From NCBI GenBank assembly GCA_910585295.1, contig CAJUDE010000013.1:1-64000 (forward strand): 64,000 nt of DNA, in the 5' to 3' direction. The DNA is from an uncultured Lachnospiraceae bacterium. Its GTDB lineage: Bacteria; Bacillota; Clostridia; Lachnospirales; Lachnospiraceae. Position 1 is the first letter of the stretch. Each line of letters opens with the position of its first letter. The position numbers were made by a program, and so were the translations under genes. The notes beneath the pieces were generated by a model. That model was given only the letters and a program-made list of their open reading frames with translations, was not told the origin of the DNA and ran no database searches. Positions 52,685-62,700 of this stretch are shown piece by piece.

Positions 52685-52805
52685 TGGTATTTCACTATGT
52701 TTCTATCTATATCGGGCAAAATTAATTTTTATTAATGTTTGTTTTGTAAATTTATTAATGTTTGTTGCCTTTTTTCTGTTTCCTCTGTCCGTAACATACA
52801 TAGGG

Positions 52806-52880
52806 GTTACCCTCGCGGCATTGGCCAAATATCCGCGTGGGCGCGGCTGCTTGGCTCATTGCTCGCGGGAATAAAAGTTT
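52806..52880. repeat. Intergenic palindrome (REP-like family), copy 2
   Basis: Read on the minus strand it matches 18115-18180 over about 60 bases (GAGCCAAGCAGCCGCG, GCGGATATTTGGC, AATGCCGC). It forms a hairpin from the CCGCG-type arms. It shows that the family occurs both in the chromosome and in element 2. Confidence 0.7.
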
Positions 52881-52957
52881 CTAAGCCCTCCTCATGCTGT
52901 TATAGTGTACTTGCCGCTTCTCATAAAATTTAGGGAAACCGCCAAGGGAGAAAGCAT

Positions 52958-53122
52958 ATGCCAAACACAGATAACTCTCCTACACCTGTTACCCTGATTC
53001 ACAAAGATAAAATGAAACTGACCGTTACCAACATCTACCCCGCATTTCAGAAAAAATCAAAGCAGGAAATCAGACAGGAAATAGCAACCAAGCTCTATCA
53101 GATTTTTAAAAAGTATGCATAA
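52958..53122 (+). CDS. TnpW-family small protein
   Basis: ATG 52958 follows AAGGGAG. The 54 residues begin MPNTDNSPTPVTLIHKDKMK and end in an amphipathic helix (QEIRQEIATKLYQIFKKYA). This is the pattern of TnpW-type proteins found just upstream of TnpX-like recombinases in Tn4451-type elements. Its role there is unclear. The recombinase follows 76 bases on. Confidence 0.65.
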   Translation: MPNTDNSPTPVTLIHKDKMKLTVTNIYPAFQKKSKQEIRQEIATKLYQIFKKYA

Positions 53123-53198
53123 ATCCCTTGTAAAACAGCCATACAAACGATATGGCGTGTTTGTGGATATGCACCTTGCATTTGAGGAGGTAGATAGA

Positions 53199-54704
53199 AT
53201 GTATGACGCATTATACGCAAGACAGTCAATTGAAAAGAAGGACAGCATATCCGTAGAAAGCCAGCTTGAGTATTGCAGATATGAAACTCATGGGGAAGCC
53301 TGCATTGAATATACAGACAAAGGGTTTTCAGGCAAGGACACCAACCGGCCCGGATTTGAAAATATGATGGATGATATCCGCGCAGGAAAAATAGGGCGGG
53401 TTATCGTCTACAAACTTGACCGTATCAGCCGCTCCATTCTGGATTTCGCAAATATGATGGAGATATTTCAAAAATATCATGTGGAATTTGTTTCCTCCAC
53501 GGAAAAATTTGACACGTCCACCCCAATCGGCAGGGCGATGTTAAATATCTGTATCGTATTCGCCCAACTGGAACGGGAAACCATACAGAAACGTGTAACG
53601 GACGCCTATTATGCAAGGTGCAAACGGGGTTTTTACATGGGCGGGCGTATTCCCTACGGCTACCGTCTGGCAAACACGGTAATTGACAATATCCGCACTT
53701 CCATGTATGAGGAAGTCCCTGAGGAAAGCGAACAGCTAAAACTGATTTACTCCATGTATGCGGACACGGACAATTCCCTTGGGGATATTGTGCGCTACTT
53801 GAATGGGCATCAGATTAAAAATCTGCGCGGTGCAAACTGGAATACTGCCCGTATCAGTGAAATGCTCCGCAATCCCGTGTATGTGCAAGCCGATATTGAC
53901 GTATATCAGTTTTTTCAAAGCCAAGGCGCAAACATCTGTAACCCAGCAGGTGACTTCACAGGTTATAATGCCTGCTATCTCTACAAGGGTACGGTTTCCA
54001 CTTCAAGAAAGCAGAGTGACTTGTCTGGCAAAGAGATTGTGCTTGCGCCGCATAAAGGCTTTATCCCCTCTAAGACATGGCTTGCCTGCCGTATAAGGTG
54101 CCTGAACAATAGACAGTCCACAAAGACCTGTAAGCCGAAAAACTCATGGCTTGTGGGCAAGGTAAAATGCGGTAACTGCGGTTATGCCTTGACGGTCCGC
54201 AAGGCAAAGACAAAATGGGGGCGTTACTTTGTTTGCAGCCAGTCGGGAAACCACGGCAACTGTAACGGGGCAGGCTGTACCATTTATGCCGACGTTTTGG
54301 AAGAATATATGCTTGGCGCAATTAAGGAAAGACTGTCAGAGTTCCAAAAGCTTTCCTACATTTCTTATACTGGGGAAGACCAACAGAACATGGCGAAAAA
54401 AATCCGTCTGGTGCAAATTGAAGAAAAAATCGAAGAACTTCTTTCCAAAGTGTCTGGGGCAAGCAGCGTCCTAATGAAATACATAGACGAAAAAATATCA
54501 GAACTGGACGCAGAGCGGAAAGCCTTGCAGGAAGAAATGGTTACGTCAAACGTCACAGACACAGAGGGAAGGCTGCAGCAGATAACCAACCATGCAACTG
54601 CATGGGAAACACTCTCTTTCGAGGACAGACAGGCGGTAGTTGATACGCTTATCAAGGTTATCCGCATTGCAGACGGAAACATTGAAATCACTTGGAACAT
54701 TTAA
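53199..54704 (+). CDS. Large serine recombinase of element 2 (TnpX-like)
   Basis: ATG 53199 (MYDALYARQSIEKKDSISVESQ) follows GAGGAGG; the upstream frame is not used. The Ser of ARQS is the nucleophile. RVIVYKLDRISRSILDFANMM and GRAMLNICIVFAQLERETIQKR complete the resolvase domain. A zinc ribbon (CGNCGYALTVRK then Cys) lies near 350, and a coiled coil near 420-460. The product has 501 residues. It is not close to the element 1 enzyme in sequence. It runs in the same direction as cotJC, about 650 bases before the right end. Confidence 0.93.
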   Translation: MYDALYARQSIEKKDSISVESQLEYCRYETHGEACIEYTDKGFSGKDTNRPGFENMMDDIRAGKIGRVIVYKLDRISRSILDFANMMEIFQKYHVEFVSSTEKFDTSTPIGRAMLNICIVFAQLERETIQKRVTDAYYARCKRGFYMGGRIPYGYRLANTVIDNIRTSMYEEVPEESEQLKLIYSMYADTDNSLGDIVRYLNGHQIKNLRGANWNTARISEMLRNPVYVQADIDVYQFFQSQGANICNPAGDFTGYNACYLYKGTVSTSRKQSDLSGKEIVLAPHKGFIPSKTWLACRIRCLNNRQSTKTCKPKNSWLVGKVKCGNCGYALTVRKAKTKWGRYFVCSQSGNHGNCNGAGCTIYADVLEEYMLGAIKERLSEFQKLSYISYTGEDQQNMAKKIRLVQIEEKIEELLSKVSGASSVLMKYIDEKISELDAERKALQEEMVTSNVTDTEGRLQQITNHATAWETLSFEDRQAVVDTLIKVIRIADGNIEITWNI

Positions 54705-54813
54705 CCATGAAAGTCTAAAATACACAGTTTTGAGAACAATTTAATAAAAATCTGTTGATAAGCCAATACTAAATACCGTATAATAAAATTAACAATCGAA
54801 AGGAAGTGATACT

Positions 54814-54984
54814 ATGGCACCTGCAGCACAGGCAATTAGAAATCAGGAAATCCTAAAAACCGAATATTCCGAAAAAGCAGCCATAGGCGCATTATATGAC
54901 GAACTCTCCAAAGGAATAGAAAGTCTGAAAAAAGGCGATGTTCATACGATCGATGAAGCATGGGAGGAAATTGACAAAATATAA
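54814..54984 (+). CDS. Antitoxin-like small protein (ParE module)
   Basis: ATG 54814 follows AAGGAAG. The 56 residues (MAPAAQAIRNQEILKTEYSE, then acidic helix ...DEAWEEIDKI) fit a short helical antitoxin. The stop overlaps the toxin start by one base (TAATG). The arrangement and the ParE-like neighbour support the assignment; the family is not certain. Confidence 0.6.
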   Translation: MAPAAQAIRNQEILKTEYSEKAAIGALYDELSKGIESLKKGDVHTIDEAWEEIDKI

Positions 54985-55323
54985 TGCCGGATAAACCTAT
55001 AAAATACAAAATTGTGATTTCCAAAGATGCTCTCTCGGATATTAAATCAACAAAAAAGTATATTCTCAACACATTCAAATATCGTGAATATGCGGAAAAC
55101 TTTTCAAAGAAGATAAAGAAAGCAATCAAGGAGCTAGATTCCTTTCCCAAAGGCTATGAAGCTACGGGATATGTTATTGAGGGATTGAGCATTTATTTCA
55201 AGCCTTACAGTACAATTAATCTTCTTTGTCGTGGAAGATTCCACCATTACGGTAATCCGGGTCTTGAAAGACCGCATGTATTGGCAATCTATTATCAAAA
55301 AGATGCAGAAAATCAACAGATAA
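54984..55323 (+). pseudogene. ParE/RelE-type toxin with frameshift
   Basis: The start MPDKPIKYKIVISKDALSDIKSTKKY matches the ParE/RelE fold. After INLL (near 55227) the frame loses sense, while another frame resumes with VVEDSTITVIRVLKDRMYWQ and ends at TAA 55321-55323. One extra T in CTTCTTTG explains it. Without the shift the toxin would be about 112 residues and stop 17 bases before the crossover codons. With the shift the frame runs on into the cotJC end, giving a 153-residue fusion. The toxin is probably inactive. Confidence 0.7.
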
Positions 55324-55352
55324 ATTTACTTCAATCCCCCCGTTTCGGCGAA

Positions 55353-55445
55353 GGGCTTCGCATTGTGCAAGACCATTTGGACTCCAAAAACTTCTATGCA
55401 GCAAACCCGGCGTTCGACTGCCGGAATACAGGCTGCACAAAATAA
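55353..55445 (+). CDS. cotJC: cotJC segment 3 (residues 176-205), interrupted
   Basis: It encodes GLRIVQDHLDSKNFYAANPA and ten more residues to TAA 55443-55445. This is the C-terminus expected for CotJC after HFQRFGE (residue 175, at 50323-50325). It shares its frame with the frameshifted toxin upstream. No promoter or start codon of its own is visible. Confidence 0.92.
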   Translation, partial: GLRIVQDHLDSKNFYAANPAFDCRNTGCTK

Positions 55446-55506
55446 CTGGGGCATTTGGCTTTGAACTTTCTAGCCAGCGTTTCAAACTGCCTCCCATAGA
55501 TAGGAA

Positions 55507-55544
55507 AAACAGAACCATCGCATACCAGATGGTTCTGTTTTATT
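55507..55544 (+). terminator. Terminator of the cotJ operon
   Basis: AAACAGAACCATC (55507-55519) pairs with GATGGTTCTGTTT (55528-55540), followed by TATT. It lies 62 bases after the cotJC stop and would serve the joined transcript as well. Confidence 0.8.
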
Positions 55545-55586
55545 GCCCTCCAATATTATCAAGAAGGCGCTGCCATGCCCTGCTGC

Positions 55587-56351
55587 TTACTGCATGGGAT
55601 ATGGCTCCCACTCCTCATATGGCAGCATATGGTACATCTTCCTTATTGTATCACGTTGGCTCTGGTACAGTTTTGCGATTTTCCTCTTTTGGATATAGCT
55701 TGGCTTATCCATTTCAGTAAGCCCATAGGGAATTTTGTCATTGACATAATATTTCCCAAACCAATATAGATTCGCTTTGCAGCCTGTGTCCCTGTATTCC
55801 TTTTCCACAATTCCATGGGCCATCTTATGGTGTGGATGCCCATACTCCCCCTGCGCATTATGGCTTACCACCAGTTCCCAATCTTTATACTGCAAAATAG
55901 ACGCGACATCCGCCTCTATCTTCCCCTGCCATAATTTCCAGTCTGCACGCCAATTTAGGATTTTGTCTGGGTAAGATAAAATCAGCCCTTTGTCCCCTGT
56001 GGCCTCCAGGACTTTTTCAAACTCTGCGCGCCGGACCTTATCATCCCCACGGCTCAGGCAGACAACCAGATAATCGCCCGCAAGCAAGTGCTTGCCACCC
56101 CAAAGTAGCTCATCGTCAGGATGGGCTACAAACATTACGTTCTGGCAGCCATCCAATTGCAGGCCATCCAAACTTTCTTTTGTCACATTTGGAAGGTTTA
56201 AATATGGAAAAAGGGCAATTGCCGCCTTAACCAGGAATAAAACTGCCATAAGGCTTAAAATGATTGCTAATATCCGCCAAAACTGTTTGCCCCTATGGCA
56301 TGGATTTTGTCCCCATAACTGCCCTTCTGCCTGTCTCTTTCCTTGGGGCAT
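55587..56351 (-). CDS. PIG-L family deacetylase, membrane-anchored
   Basis: The 254 residues have a basic N-terminus, one membrane helix (about 27-48) and a LmbE/PIG-L domain with the zinc motif VAHPDDELLWGG near 75 and the late GHPHHKMAH near 170. These enzymes remove N-acetyl groups from sugars such as GlcNAc derivatives. The substrate is unknown, possibly a cell-wall or glycolipid precursor. It is convergent with the cot operon. Confidence 0.85.
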   Translation of the reverse strand: MPQGKRQAEGQLWGQNPCHRGKQFWRILAIILSLMAVLFLVKAAIALFPYLNLPNVTKESLDGLQLDGCQNVMFVAHPDDELLWGGKHLLAGDYLVVCLSRGDDKVRRAEFEKVLEATGDKGLILSYPDKILNWRADWKLWQGKIEADVASILQYKDWELVVSHNAQGEYGHPHHKMAHGIVEKEYRDTGCKANLYWFGKYYVNDKIPYGLTEMDKPSYIQKRKIAKLYQSQRDTIRKMYHMLPYEEWEPYPMQ

Positions 56352-56398
56352 TATCCCACCTCTATTCTCTGATGCCTAAAATTGTTTTCTGCATGCCG

Positions 56399-57637
56399 TT
56401 AGGCAAGCCCGCATACCTCGTCCAGCGAATCTAAAATCGCTTTTATTTCCTTGCTGGCCTCTGGACGGTTCTTTACCATATTTTCAATTTCTGTCCTGGC
56501 AGCCCTAACCTCTTCCACCTGGCTTTCAATCCCGCCGCGGAGCTTCTGCCGGCGCACCAGCAGTTCATGCTTCACTTCCACCATTTCCTTTTTGTCCAAC
56601 AGCGCCTTTGCCTGGTAAATCCAGATTTTGGCGTCGTACAGCCGATACCTGCGGAGCTGGCGGATTAATTTATCGTTAAAATAGTCCAAATCATCATTGG
56701 TGCGCTGGTATTTCTCCCGTTCCTTAACTGCTTCCAGATATTGGTCCCAGATATAAGTCAATTCATAAGCATTTTTCACATGGTATTTTTCACAAGCATA
56801 GTCCACTGCATTTGTCACATTGACATATTTGAATTTGACCTTATTCAGCAGCACAATTGCCCGGTTAATATTTGCCTGGGCCTTCCTTATTTCCATGCCG
56901 TCATTTTGGAGCCGCCACGCCATGGCTGCGCCTGCCGCGCCTGCGACCAAAGAAGCTATGACAAAAGGCATCTTAATGTCGAACTTCATCACAATCCCAA
57001 GGATTACAATTGCCACCACAGAAACCGCAAATAGGCCAATCAGCCCATACAGCAGTTTACGCAAAACTTTTTCTTCCTGTTCCAAGGAATCCTGGTAATA
57101 GCGCCACTCTTCCCGTTCCCCTTCCAAATACTGCATATCCCGCTTGACAGTCGTCTGGTATGATTCGTTGCTTTGGAGCCGCTTGATAATTTCCGGCATC
57201 TCCCGTTCCAATTGCTCCATTTGGGCAAACTGCGCGTCAGAAATCGTCTTAGATTTATTCAGGTAAGCGTCCCTGGCTTCATTCAGGTTCAAGACGTTCT
57301 GCGCCGTCTCCTGGATTTTTTCCAATTCTGCCTCTGGCAAGTCCTCAATGGTCTGGATATCCGTCAGGTAATCCGTCACGACCTTATACTCCCGTTTCGT
57401 CTCGTCTAAATTCTTTGCAGCAGCCAAAATCTGCTCGCAATATTCTGCCGCAATGCTTTTTTTCTGCTCCTGCCCTTGGTTATTTTCCTGGCTTTGCCTT
57501 TCCTTTGGGGCTTGCTTTGCTTTCGTGTTCTTTTTTGCCTTATTGGCGCGTTTTTCAGACCTTCGGTCTATCGCCTCGCCAAATTCCAATATTTCTTCTA
57601 CATACTGCGGTTTTTTCTTTTTTCTGAATAATCCCAT
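56399..57637 (-). CDS. Coiled-coil protein with central membrane hairpin
   Basis: ATG 57637 (MGLFRKKKKPQYVEEILEFG) follows AGGA; the frame to 57700 overlaps the upstream gene. The 412 residues are mostly coiled coil with two membrane helices in the middle (residues about 210-260, LLYGLIGLFAVSVVAIVILG, then FVIASLVAGAAGAAMAW). The length and pattern fit a scaffold or stalk protein. It sits with TPR-like, DUF5716 and DUF5717 genes, a block often conserved in Lachnospiraceae. Function unknown. Confidence 0.7.
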   Translation of the reverse strand: MGLFRKKKKPQYVEEILEFGEAIDRRSEKRANKAKKNTKAKQAPKERQSQENNQGQEQKKSIAAEYCEQILAAAKNLDETKREYKVVTDYLTDIQTIEDLPEAELEKIQETAQNVLNLNEARDAYLNKSKTISDAQFAQMEQLEREMPEIIKRLQSNESYQTTVKRDMQYLEGEREEWRYYQDSLEQEEKVLRKLLYGLIGLFAVSVVAIVILGIVMKFDIKMPFVIASLVAGAAGAAMAWRLQNDGMEIRKAQANINRAIVLLNKVKFKYVNVTNAVDYACEKYHVKNAYELTYIWDQYLEAVKEREKYQRTNDDLDYFNDKLIRQLRRYRLYDAKIWIYQAKALLDKKEMVEVKHELLVRRQKLRGGIESQVEEVRAARTEIENMVKNRPEASKEIKAILDSLDEVCGLA

Positions 57638-57638
57638 T

Positions 57639-58412
57639 TTACTCACTTTTCCTATATTCTGTCCTAAGGTCCAACAGCGTGGACTCCAGCAGCTTTTCAT
57701 ACCCGCTGCGGTCCCCTGCCTGCTTCTTTTCCTTTAATTCCTGCCTGACCCCTGCCAGACGGTCCTGCGCTGGCGAAAAACCCTGCCCATCCCTGCAGGC
57801 AAGCGCCAAAAGATAAGCCTCCTTGCTCTCTTCCTTTTGCCCGGTTTGATAAGCTTTTCCATAACATTCCGCCGCCTGCTCAAATAACATCTGCCTAGCG
57901 TATGCCGTACCAATATTATGCCAAATGCAGCCAATGGCCATGCCATTTTCCTGCCCTTCTTCTGCCTGCAAAATTATTTTCCGGTACTCTGAGACAGCAT
58001 CCTTGTATTTCTCTGCTTTTAACAGGCGGTCTCCCCGCAGCTTCGCCCGGTCCAGGGGACCCTTATTTTCCATGCGTTCTGCTGTCACCAGAGCCTCTTC
58101 CACTTCTCGGGAATTATAAAAACCCCCTTCCTGCAAAATCTGCCCCATACACCAGCAGCCGCTCCTCTCCTGCCCAATTCCCTGCAAAAGCCGCGCCGAA
58201 AGCCCTTCTAAGCCCAATTCCTCACCAATCCACTGACATAGTTTTTCGTTATAAAAACTTTCTGGCAACGTCCCTGTATTCTTGTATAAATAAAAACATA
58301 ACTCTTCAAATGAATATAAATTTACGCCTTCCTCTTCCAAAAAAAATGGATGCTCCGCTGTGCCTTCTTCACACAACCATACTCTGCCCATGGCCTGCTT
58401 CCTCTTTTCCAC
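57639..58412 (-). CDS. TPR-like protein
   Basis: The 257 residues have helical repeats (LKAEKYKDAVSEYRKIILQA; WHNIGTAYARQMLFEQAAECYGKAYQTG) typical of TPR. The N-terminal 110 residues are a separate region with aromatic clusters. It ends one base before the coiled-coil gene start, so the two are coupled. It is probably a scaffolding partner. No family name known. Confidence 0.7.
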   Translation of the reverse strand: MEKRKQAMGRVWLCEEGTAEHPFFLEEEGVNLYSFEELCFYLYKNTGTLPESFYNEKLCQWIGEELGLEGLSARLLQGIGQERSGCWCMGQILQEGGFYNSREVEEALVTAERMENKGPLDRAKLRGDRLLKAEKYKDAVSEYRKIILQAEEGQENGMAIGCIWHNIGTAYARQMLFEQAAECYGKAYQTGQKEESKEAYLLALACRDGQGFSPAQDRLAGVRQELKEKKQAGDRSGYEKLLESTLLDLRTEYRKSE

Positions 58413-58505
58413 TTTGACGTAATGCCTGTTCTGCCGTCAGGCATTACACTTGTACATCCCTAACATGCCAAACGCCTGTCCATCCCAAAATGCCAGGCCG
58501 CCAGC

Positions 58506-59753
58506 TTATCCTATTTCATATTCCCATTCCCTGCCGCTTCCAGGATACAGCTCGCCCCAGCCAATATCACGCATTTTCAGCAAGACCCTGCCTTCCTCCC
58601 CATCATAAATAGACAAAGACAGGCGGCTACGCCCGGTGTCCTCTGTGGGCAGCTCTGGCAGCTCCAAGCCCTCAATCCTCGCTTCCTTGCTCCCTGGCCT
58701 TTGTATCCACAGTTCCAGCACAGCGTCCCTTTCCAGAAGGATACGCAGCTCCTTGCCAATCTGGTGGCGGTTACACCCTGCCTCCAGCAAAGGGTAGAAA
58801 TAATCCTCATCGCCTTTTGTAACTTTTATCAGGATATGTTCCTGGGTTTTATATTCACAAAAATAGACGGTATCCGCCTGAGCCTGATGCACGGCAAGCG
58901 TCCCTGCATAGCAGGCGCCTTTTGTATAGAGGTTTTTCCCCTGGAACGCCCGTTTCCCACGGCAGATTACCTGCAGGGACTCTTTCATCCAGTCCCCCTC
59001 AAACCCACTGCCTATTAAGTACACCGAAGAGACAATCCTGCCAGACATGGCGTCCTGCACGAGGCGGGCAAAAGAGATATCCCATTCTTTCACATTCTCT
59101 GGCAATTTTCCCAGATACACCTCTTCCACTTCTGCAATTTTGGGCCTCGTCCGCTTATTGCAGATTAGTTGTTTCTGCCAAATTTCTTCCCCATCACAGG
59201 AAAACAGCATAACGTCATACTGCCACAGCGCTGGATCCTGGCTCACTGCATAGGCATAGAAACTTTCCCGATGGTCCTGGATGATAATCTGCCTTTCCTT
59301 AAGCCCAAGCCTCCTGGATATGCCCCGCAGCAGAGCCACTAATTCGCCTGTCACTTCCTGGATGGAAAAAATGCATTTCGTCACAGCTTCAACTCCTTTT
59401 GCCGGAAGGGCGATGCGAAGCACCTTTTTTAAGAAAACAAGCATTAAGTCCACGGAATCATATTCTTTATCCAGCAAAATCACTTCTTTTCTTAATGCGC
59501 GCCCCAATAAGTAGTCAATATAAATCCCTTCCCCAGTTTCCGCCATCCTGCTGGCCTCTTCCCCAAAGCACCATTTCCCAGTGGCTTTCCGCTTGCAGAT
59601 TGCAGTTGGGATTTGAAATATCTCTGTTCCCGCCACGGTGCTTCTTGTCTCCGGCTCCGCCACATTTGGATGGTAGCAGCTTACTTGCGTCCATCTGTCC
59701 CCCAGTTCAATCCCTATATACCATTCGCCTGCCGCTGGCCTCATCCCATTCAC
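58506..59753 (-). CDS. DUF5716 family protein (actin-like fold suspected)
   Basis: The 415 residues begin with a pattern of the actin/Hsp70 fold (YIGIELGDRWTQVSCYHPN) and have SSVYLIGSGFEGDW near 255 and GACYAGTLAVHQ near 295, resembling the phosphate and adenosine loops. This matches what I recall as DUF5716 of Lachnospiraceae. It sits next to DUF5717, and the pair is usually found together. A role as an ATP-driven partner is inferred. Confidence 0.75.
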   Translation of the reverse strand: MNGMRPAAGEWYIGIELGDRWTQVSCYHPNVAEPETRSTVAGTEIFQIPTAICKRKATGKWCFGEEASRMAETGEGIYIDYLLGRALRKEVILLDKEYDSVDLMLVFLKKVLRIALPAKGVEAVTKCIFSIQEVTGELVALLRGISRRLGLKERQIIIQDHRESFYAYAVSQDPALWQYDVMLFSCDGEEIWQKQLICNKRTRPKIAEVEEVYLGKLPENVKEWDISFARLVQDAMSGRIVSSVYLIGSGFEGDWMKESLQVICRGKRAFQGKNLYTKGACYAGTLAVHQAQADTVYFCEYKTQEHILIKVTKGDEDYFYPLLEAGCNRHQIGKELRILLERDAVLELWIQRPGSKEARIEGLELPELPTEDTGRSRLSLSIYDGEEGRVLLKMRDIGWGELYPGSGREWEYEIG

Positions 59754-59784
59754 CTGCCTTTTGCATCTATTCTAAGCAAATCCC

Positions 59785-62700
59785 CTATAAGAGGCAAAAC
59801 TTTTCTTTTACTAGCCCATCTAAGGAGCCATAACCCTCTAGCCGCTCCATTAATGTGGCCTCATCCTTCATCTGCCAGCTTACCATCATGTCATTCAGCA
59901 AGTCATAGCGGCTGCCCTCTGCATGGATACACAGCCCTTGGTTCTGTAACTGCCCGCTCTCTGTGACAATCCATTCCCCATCCTTTTCCTCTTTGATATA
60001 GTATGGGATTTTTTCCCCATAGAATATCAGGAATTCCTTGACATAAATCCCATCAAACATCTGCCCCATCTTCACTTCCAGATAATCCTGGCTCCCCACT
60101 GGAAGGAACGTGACGCTTACTTTTACATCCGGGGTGGTGCGGTATTCTAAGAACACCTTGTCATGGTACAGGTATTTCCCTGCAAACTTAACGGGAAGGC
60201 TCTGGTAGAATGGAAAATATTTTCCCTGGGAAATATAGCCTGCCAAAATACTTTCCGCCCATCCCAATTCCTCGTCAGACAGCCCTTCCCTGGCGGCGCA
60301 CCATTTCAAAAATCCAAGCCTGCATGGCTCGCTTACTTCCTGCCCCTCTTTGAATACTTTGAAAATTTTCTGGAACACATAATCTGACACCACTGCATCT
60401 TTTGTTGCATACTGATATGACATCCAGGAAAGGTATGCAAGAACCACAAGCTCCCTGCCTAAATTTTCCCCATAATTCTCAAATATTTTCTCTATATTTA
60501 CAGAAAAATCCCCTGTGTACAAAAACTGCACAATGCACCGTTCTTCCAGCCCAAACGTATCCAGTTCAAAATCACACGCCGCCTGCCAGAGCTTCACCAT
60601 CTCTTCCATATTCCCATAGAAATGTTTGCCCATGTAGTTTAAGATACGTTCGTTGTATTTGCCGCGTAGAAATACGCCACGGCATAGCCCCAGCAAAAAT
60701 TCATCTGATTCTTCATCAGAATCCATCTCTTCCATCCGATGGCTGATTACATGCACCAGTTTTGTAGCTGAGATGCTTTCACTGCCATAAGACAGCAGAA
60801 GCTCATATGCACGCTTATAATGGCGCCGTGCAACCAACAGTTCCATTATCCGTTCCCTGGCACGTTTCTGCATCCCTTCAAAAGATACGGACAGCAAAAA
60901 CTCATCTAAAGCTTCCCCAGTATAATTATAGTAATAATACGCAATGATCTGGGGGCGCAGTTCCTCCCGATAGGATTCGCTAATGGAATTGGATTCCATC
61001 AATTCCTGCAAGTAAGGGAGGTCCTTTTGTTCAAAAGTCTGCCAAATTTTTTTACGGTCAAAATATTTTAGGAGGAACGGCATTTTATCCTTAGCGCACG
61101 CTATGCCCTTTTCTAGAAACGACCCACTGTCCAAAAGCGGCGTTACCGACAGCTCTTCATTGGGCAAAAACCGATTGCCCCTGGAATCCTCCAGCAGCAT
61201 CTGGTAGGAACTGCTGTAAAGGCTGACATACCCAACCCCATGGGTTAAGGGGACTGTCTGCTCCTGCTCCAGCGGGTGCTGCCGGACTACTAGGCGCATC
61301 GCGCCATTGTCCTTACAGGAGACTTTATGGACAAACAATATTTTTGCCAAATGGTCCATCTGGTTCTCTGCAACAAGTTCTGGCGTTAAGAGTTCCTGAT
61401 AAATTACTGCCGAATCCTCGTCTATCCGCCCTGCCTGCATCTGGTGGATTACATACTCCTCCATATTTTTTTGATAGTGCTGGTAATTATTTTTCCAGGA
61501 AGACTTGTGTTTCACCATAAACCGATAGAGTTTCGTCATCGGACGGTATGCAAGGCTGTTGTTATACTGGAAATAAATCACAACGGATTTCGGTATTTTA
61601 TCCAGCTTCTTTTTCTTGGCAGACATCATCCATGCCTCATAAATCCCGGCAATGCGCAGCTTTTCCCTGACCCCTTTGTGGTACCAGTGCCAGTAAGGCT
61701 CCCCATAACAGCTCCATTTCATGCAATAGCTGCATACCGCCTGCAGCATTTCTTTTTCCGGAAACACATCGTAACATTCACAAAGGATGCGGTACCAGTT
61801 AGGGTGGTAATTGGGAATATCCGCCACAAGCTGGCAGACCTGTATTGCAATCCCCTGGGTAAGGGCCTGATGCCGGGCGGCCCAGTATAGCACCTTCCGC
61901 GCAAAATGGTTCGGCTGGTACAGCAAAAACGGCTCTTTGGCAAGGATGCGGTATGCTTCCAGGTACAGCACTGGGCTGTCCCCTCCTGCCTCTATCTGCC
62001 TGGCAATCACTTCCAGCTTCCTTGCCTTACTATAATTCAACTCTTCATCCAGGAACAGCAAAATCCACAAAAGCAGGTTGTTCTCTTTGTTTTTGTGGTA
62101 AATTTTGCGGATCTTCCCTGTTAATTTATTTACATAGACAGGTTCTGGTTCCCGAAGTGTGCAAAGGTATAGATAATAGGCATATAACGGGGATTCCTTG
62201 TCCACTTTGTGCTTCGGGAAAGCATCCAGCGCCCATTCCCCCTCCTGCCTCTGCTTATTTACCAAAAAAGCCTGTGCTTTCGCCAGCAGGTACCATAGGT
62301 TCTCTGGCTCCAGGGCCATAAGCTCCTCAAGCTTCTTTACCGTTACTTTTGCCCAGACCCCGGTCACTATTTTCCGCAGCCCCAGATTAATATAAGCGTT
62401 CATCAACTCAATTTTTTTCTTGGCAGCCACAATATCTGTACGCTCCCTTACCTTCCCCTGGAACACACAGATTTCCACTTGCTTGGTTTGGTACGGGGTC
62501 TGGAACGTAATCCTGCCAAAATTCTTGCCCGCATGGAGGTGTTCTGGCAAGACCATATATTCTGCCAGCGCATTGCCCCCTACAAATTCATTGGATGCAA
62601 GCACATTTTTTACAGGAACCATCCACTTTGCATCACTTGACATTTCAATGGCCAGGTAACCCCATTCTTCTTTTTTCAATGTGATATGCTGCCTGTTTGG

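Larger units (their letters stand above)
50326..55352. mobile_element. Intervening element 2 in cotJC (about 5.0 kb)
   Basis: The left edge follows codons AGG TTT GGG GAA (50314-50325) and the right edge follows CGT TTC GGC GAA (55341-55352). Both encode RFGE, so the exact crossover can lie at GTTT, GG or GAA and the frame is unchanged in any case. Joining them continues into GLRIVQDHLDSKNF. Cargo: DUF6033, M56 peptidase with BlaI-like tail, TnpW-like protein, a second serine recombinase, and a ParE-like module. It is a different size and only partly related to element 1. Confidence 0.88.

Noticed and set aside
61444..61890. 148-codon plus-strand frame opposite DUF5717
   Set aside because: Antisense shadow of a large gene in the other strand; no promoter or ribosome-binding site.
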